From positions 35,147,518 through 35,211,517 of the forward strand of contig NW_024881313.1 of assembly GCF_018691265.1 (NCBI RefSeq): a DNA stretch of 64,000 bases, given 5' to 3'. This DNA comes from Tyto alba (taxonomy: Eukaryota > Chordata > Aves > Strigiformes > Tytonidae). The translations under genes were made by a program, and so were the position numbers. Below, in pieces: positions 62,519 to 64,000 of this stretch. The notes beneath the pieces were generated by a model. That model was not told where the DNA came from and ran no database searches. It saw nothing but the letters and a program-made list of their open reading frames with translations. The number at the start of each line of letters is the position of its first letter. Positions within the stretch are counted from its first letter, which is position 1.

Positions 62519-62641
62519 GTTTTTTTTGGTTTGTTTGTTTGTTTGTTTTTTGTTGTTGTTTTTTTTTTGTGTGTTTTTTTTTGTGTTTTTTTTTTTTTTT
62601 TTTTTTTTTTGTTTTTGTTTGTTTGTTTTGTTTTTTGTTAT
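62519..62641 (+). repeat. T-rich / (GTTT)n low-complexity tract
   Basis: About 120 bp is made of T runs interrupted only by single G residues, with GTTTGTTTGTTTG units at both ends. It gives Phe/Leu/Val-rich or Lys/Gln-rich spurious open frames. It is simple sequence, not a gene. Confidence 0.95.
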
Positions 62642-64000
62642 TGCCAAGCAAGGCAGAAACACTGCATGACAAACCCATCCCCCGGCACATGATAATATTC
62701 TTATGATAGGGTTCTTGGATAATAAATTATATATGATATATTTTGTCATCTGCACAAGTACTACAGTATGAGTCGTCAAAATATATAACTGAAAAAAATG
62801 ATCACTAGATCAGAAGTGAAGAGGATGCAACACAGAGGGGTTTGAGAAGACAAGCACTGAGGACAACTGATACTTTGGGAAGCTGGGAGGAGGGAATGAC
62901 CAGGGTTAATGGCTTAAATCCTTATCCATCCAGGAAATCCCTTTAACTCCTCTGAAGTGAATATATGTCAGCTTAGAAATCACAAGAACATCTGTTTTTT
63001 ATAGTTGCAGAAGTAAGTTTTTTTAAGCACTCAAATTTTGTTATGCTTCCCTGCCTGCAGCTTTTATTTCAGGAAGAAATGCAAACGCATCTTTTAAAGC
63101 TGTCTGCAAATAACAATGACTCTTCTGGAGTTATGAATTATTGTTGCTAACACCAAAAGCAGTAGGAACAGATCTTGTAATCTTGACAACCATGCACGAT
63201 AGGTCTCTGATAAATGTGCCTTTTCATAGAAATTTGAAATCAGCTATTCATAAAAAAACAGAGCTGAAAGATACATTGAAAACTCATCTTTCCCAAGTGT
63301 AGGGATTCTGGGAGCCAGAATTAGAGCAAAAGCCTCCCTTCCCCTAAAAGCTGGTTTGTTTTTAGAGTAAGAAACACAGAATAAATGAGTGAAAGAAAAT
63401 ATCTCCTCCATCACCTGTTTAGGCAGGGACTAAAGTGTACTGACTCTGAAGCAACCTCACAAGGATGTTTTCAGAAGGTATGTGCTGTAATGCAAACCTT
63501 TAAAATAAATATGTGACATCAAGTGCATTAATCTAATGCAAACAATTATGCTTCCTCATTCTGGGTATTTCAATAGCTCTCTTGCTCAAGGGGTAGCAGC
63601 CCAAATCTTTCCTGTTCTGGTCTGTGATTTGGATCTAACCTAGTCACCAGTTGCAATGACTATGAAAGTGGGTTACACCTGATTAAACATCTTACACTAC
63701 TGAAAACACCCTTTTCCGAACTATTCAACTATTCATATGCTTGTCTTCTAGACCATGGAGTTTGGGAGCTGGGAGAGTCCATGGTTTTGGAGGCACAAAT
63801 CATCTTGTCCTCTAAAGTTCGTAAGATGAATCAGGTCCTCAAAGTGCATATTTAACTGCACTGACTATAATTAGAGCTATGCCAGCTGAGATGCAGGAGC
63901 CTGCATGGCAAATGTCTGAAGTTGGAAGGATATTAGTCTTGTAGAGCATATGCCTATGTATTTTTTCTGCTACCTGTGTTGACGGACCAGACAATATACA

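Larger units (their letters stand above)
61117..64000. other. Intergenic to window end, simple repeats only
   Basis: Apart from the (ATTTT)n and T/GTTT-rich simple repeats, nothing was recognised in this stretch. Confidence 0.6.

Noticed and set aside
62359..62779. Phe/Cys-rich and Lys/Gln-rich open frames
   Set aside because: They are translations of the T-rich simple repeat.
1..64000. CRISPR arrays, operons or other prokaryotic systems
   Set aside because: The DNA is clearly avian nuclear sequence, and no regularly spaced repeat array is present.

Overview
This window is avian nuclear DNA, most likely from a neoavian bird. Three things support this. Two clear CR1 retrotransposon 3' ends carry the terminal ATTCTATGATTCT-type repeat. 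Two solo LTRs resemble avian endogenous retrovirus LTRs. The only confidently identified gene is a vertebrate gene with GT-AG introns. Bacterial-style features such as operons, ribosome binding sites and CRISPR arrays are not expected here and none were seen.

Layout. Positions 1-18,620 hold the 3' half of EXOG, the mitochondrial endo/exonuclease G-like nuclease, on the + strand. Four coding exons (433-572, 2906-2982, 5977-6091, 18023-18484) join in phase into about 263 codons. They cover the SRGH catalytic motif, the metal-binding Asn/Glu region and the C-terminal domain. The last exon has a short 3' UTR with AATAAA at 18590. The upstream exons, which encode the mitochondrial targeting/transmembrane N-terminus, lie before the window. 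The intron before the last exon is about 11.9 kb. It contains a small cluster of exon-like open segments (10.15-11.85 kb) and an antisense LTR just upstream of the last exon.

Positions 18,620-64,000 (about 45 kb) are intergenic as far as can be read. They contain one CR1 copy (22.3-23.0 kb), one complete solo LTR with a 5-bp target duplication (25,587-26,602), a degraded CR1-like tail (38.1 kb), homopolymer and simple repeats, and several CpG-retaining patches. Isolated segments look like exons: 20,389-20,524, 29,420-29,540 and 32,441-32,620. No second protein-coding gene could be identified. In mammals EXOG is followed by the sodium-channel cluster starting with SCN5A; no SCN5A-like exon was recognised here.

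No clearly novel multi-gene system was found. The items most worth checking are the possible nested or alternative exons inside the long EXOG intron, the exon-like segments downstream, and the CpG-rich patches as candidate regulatory elements.
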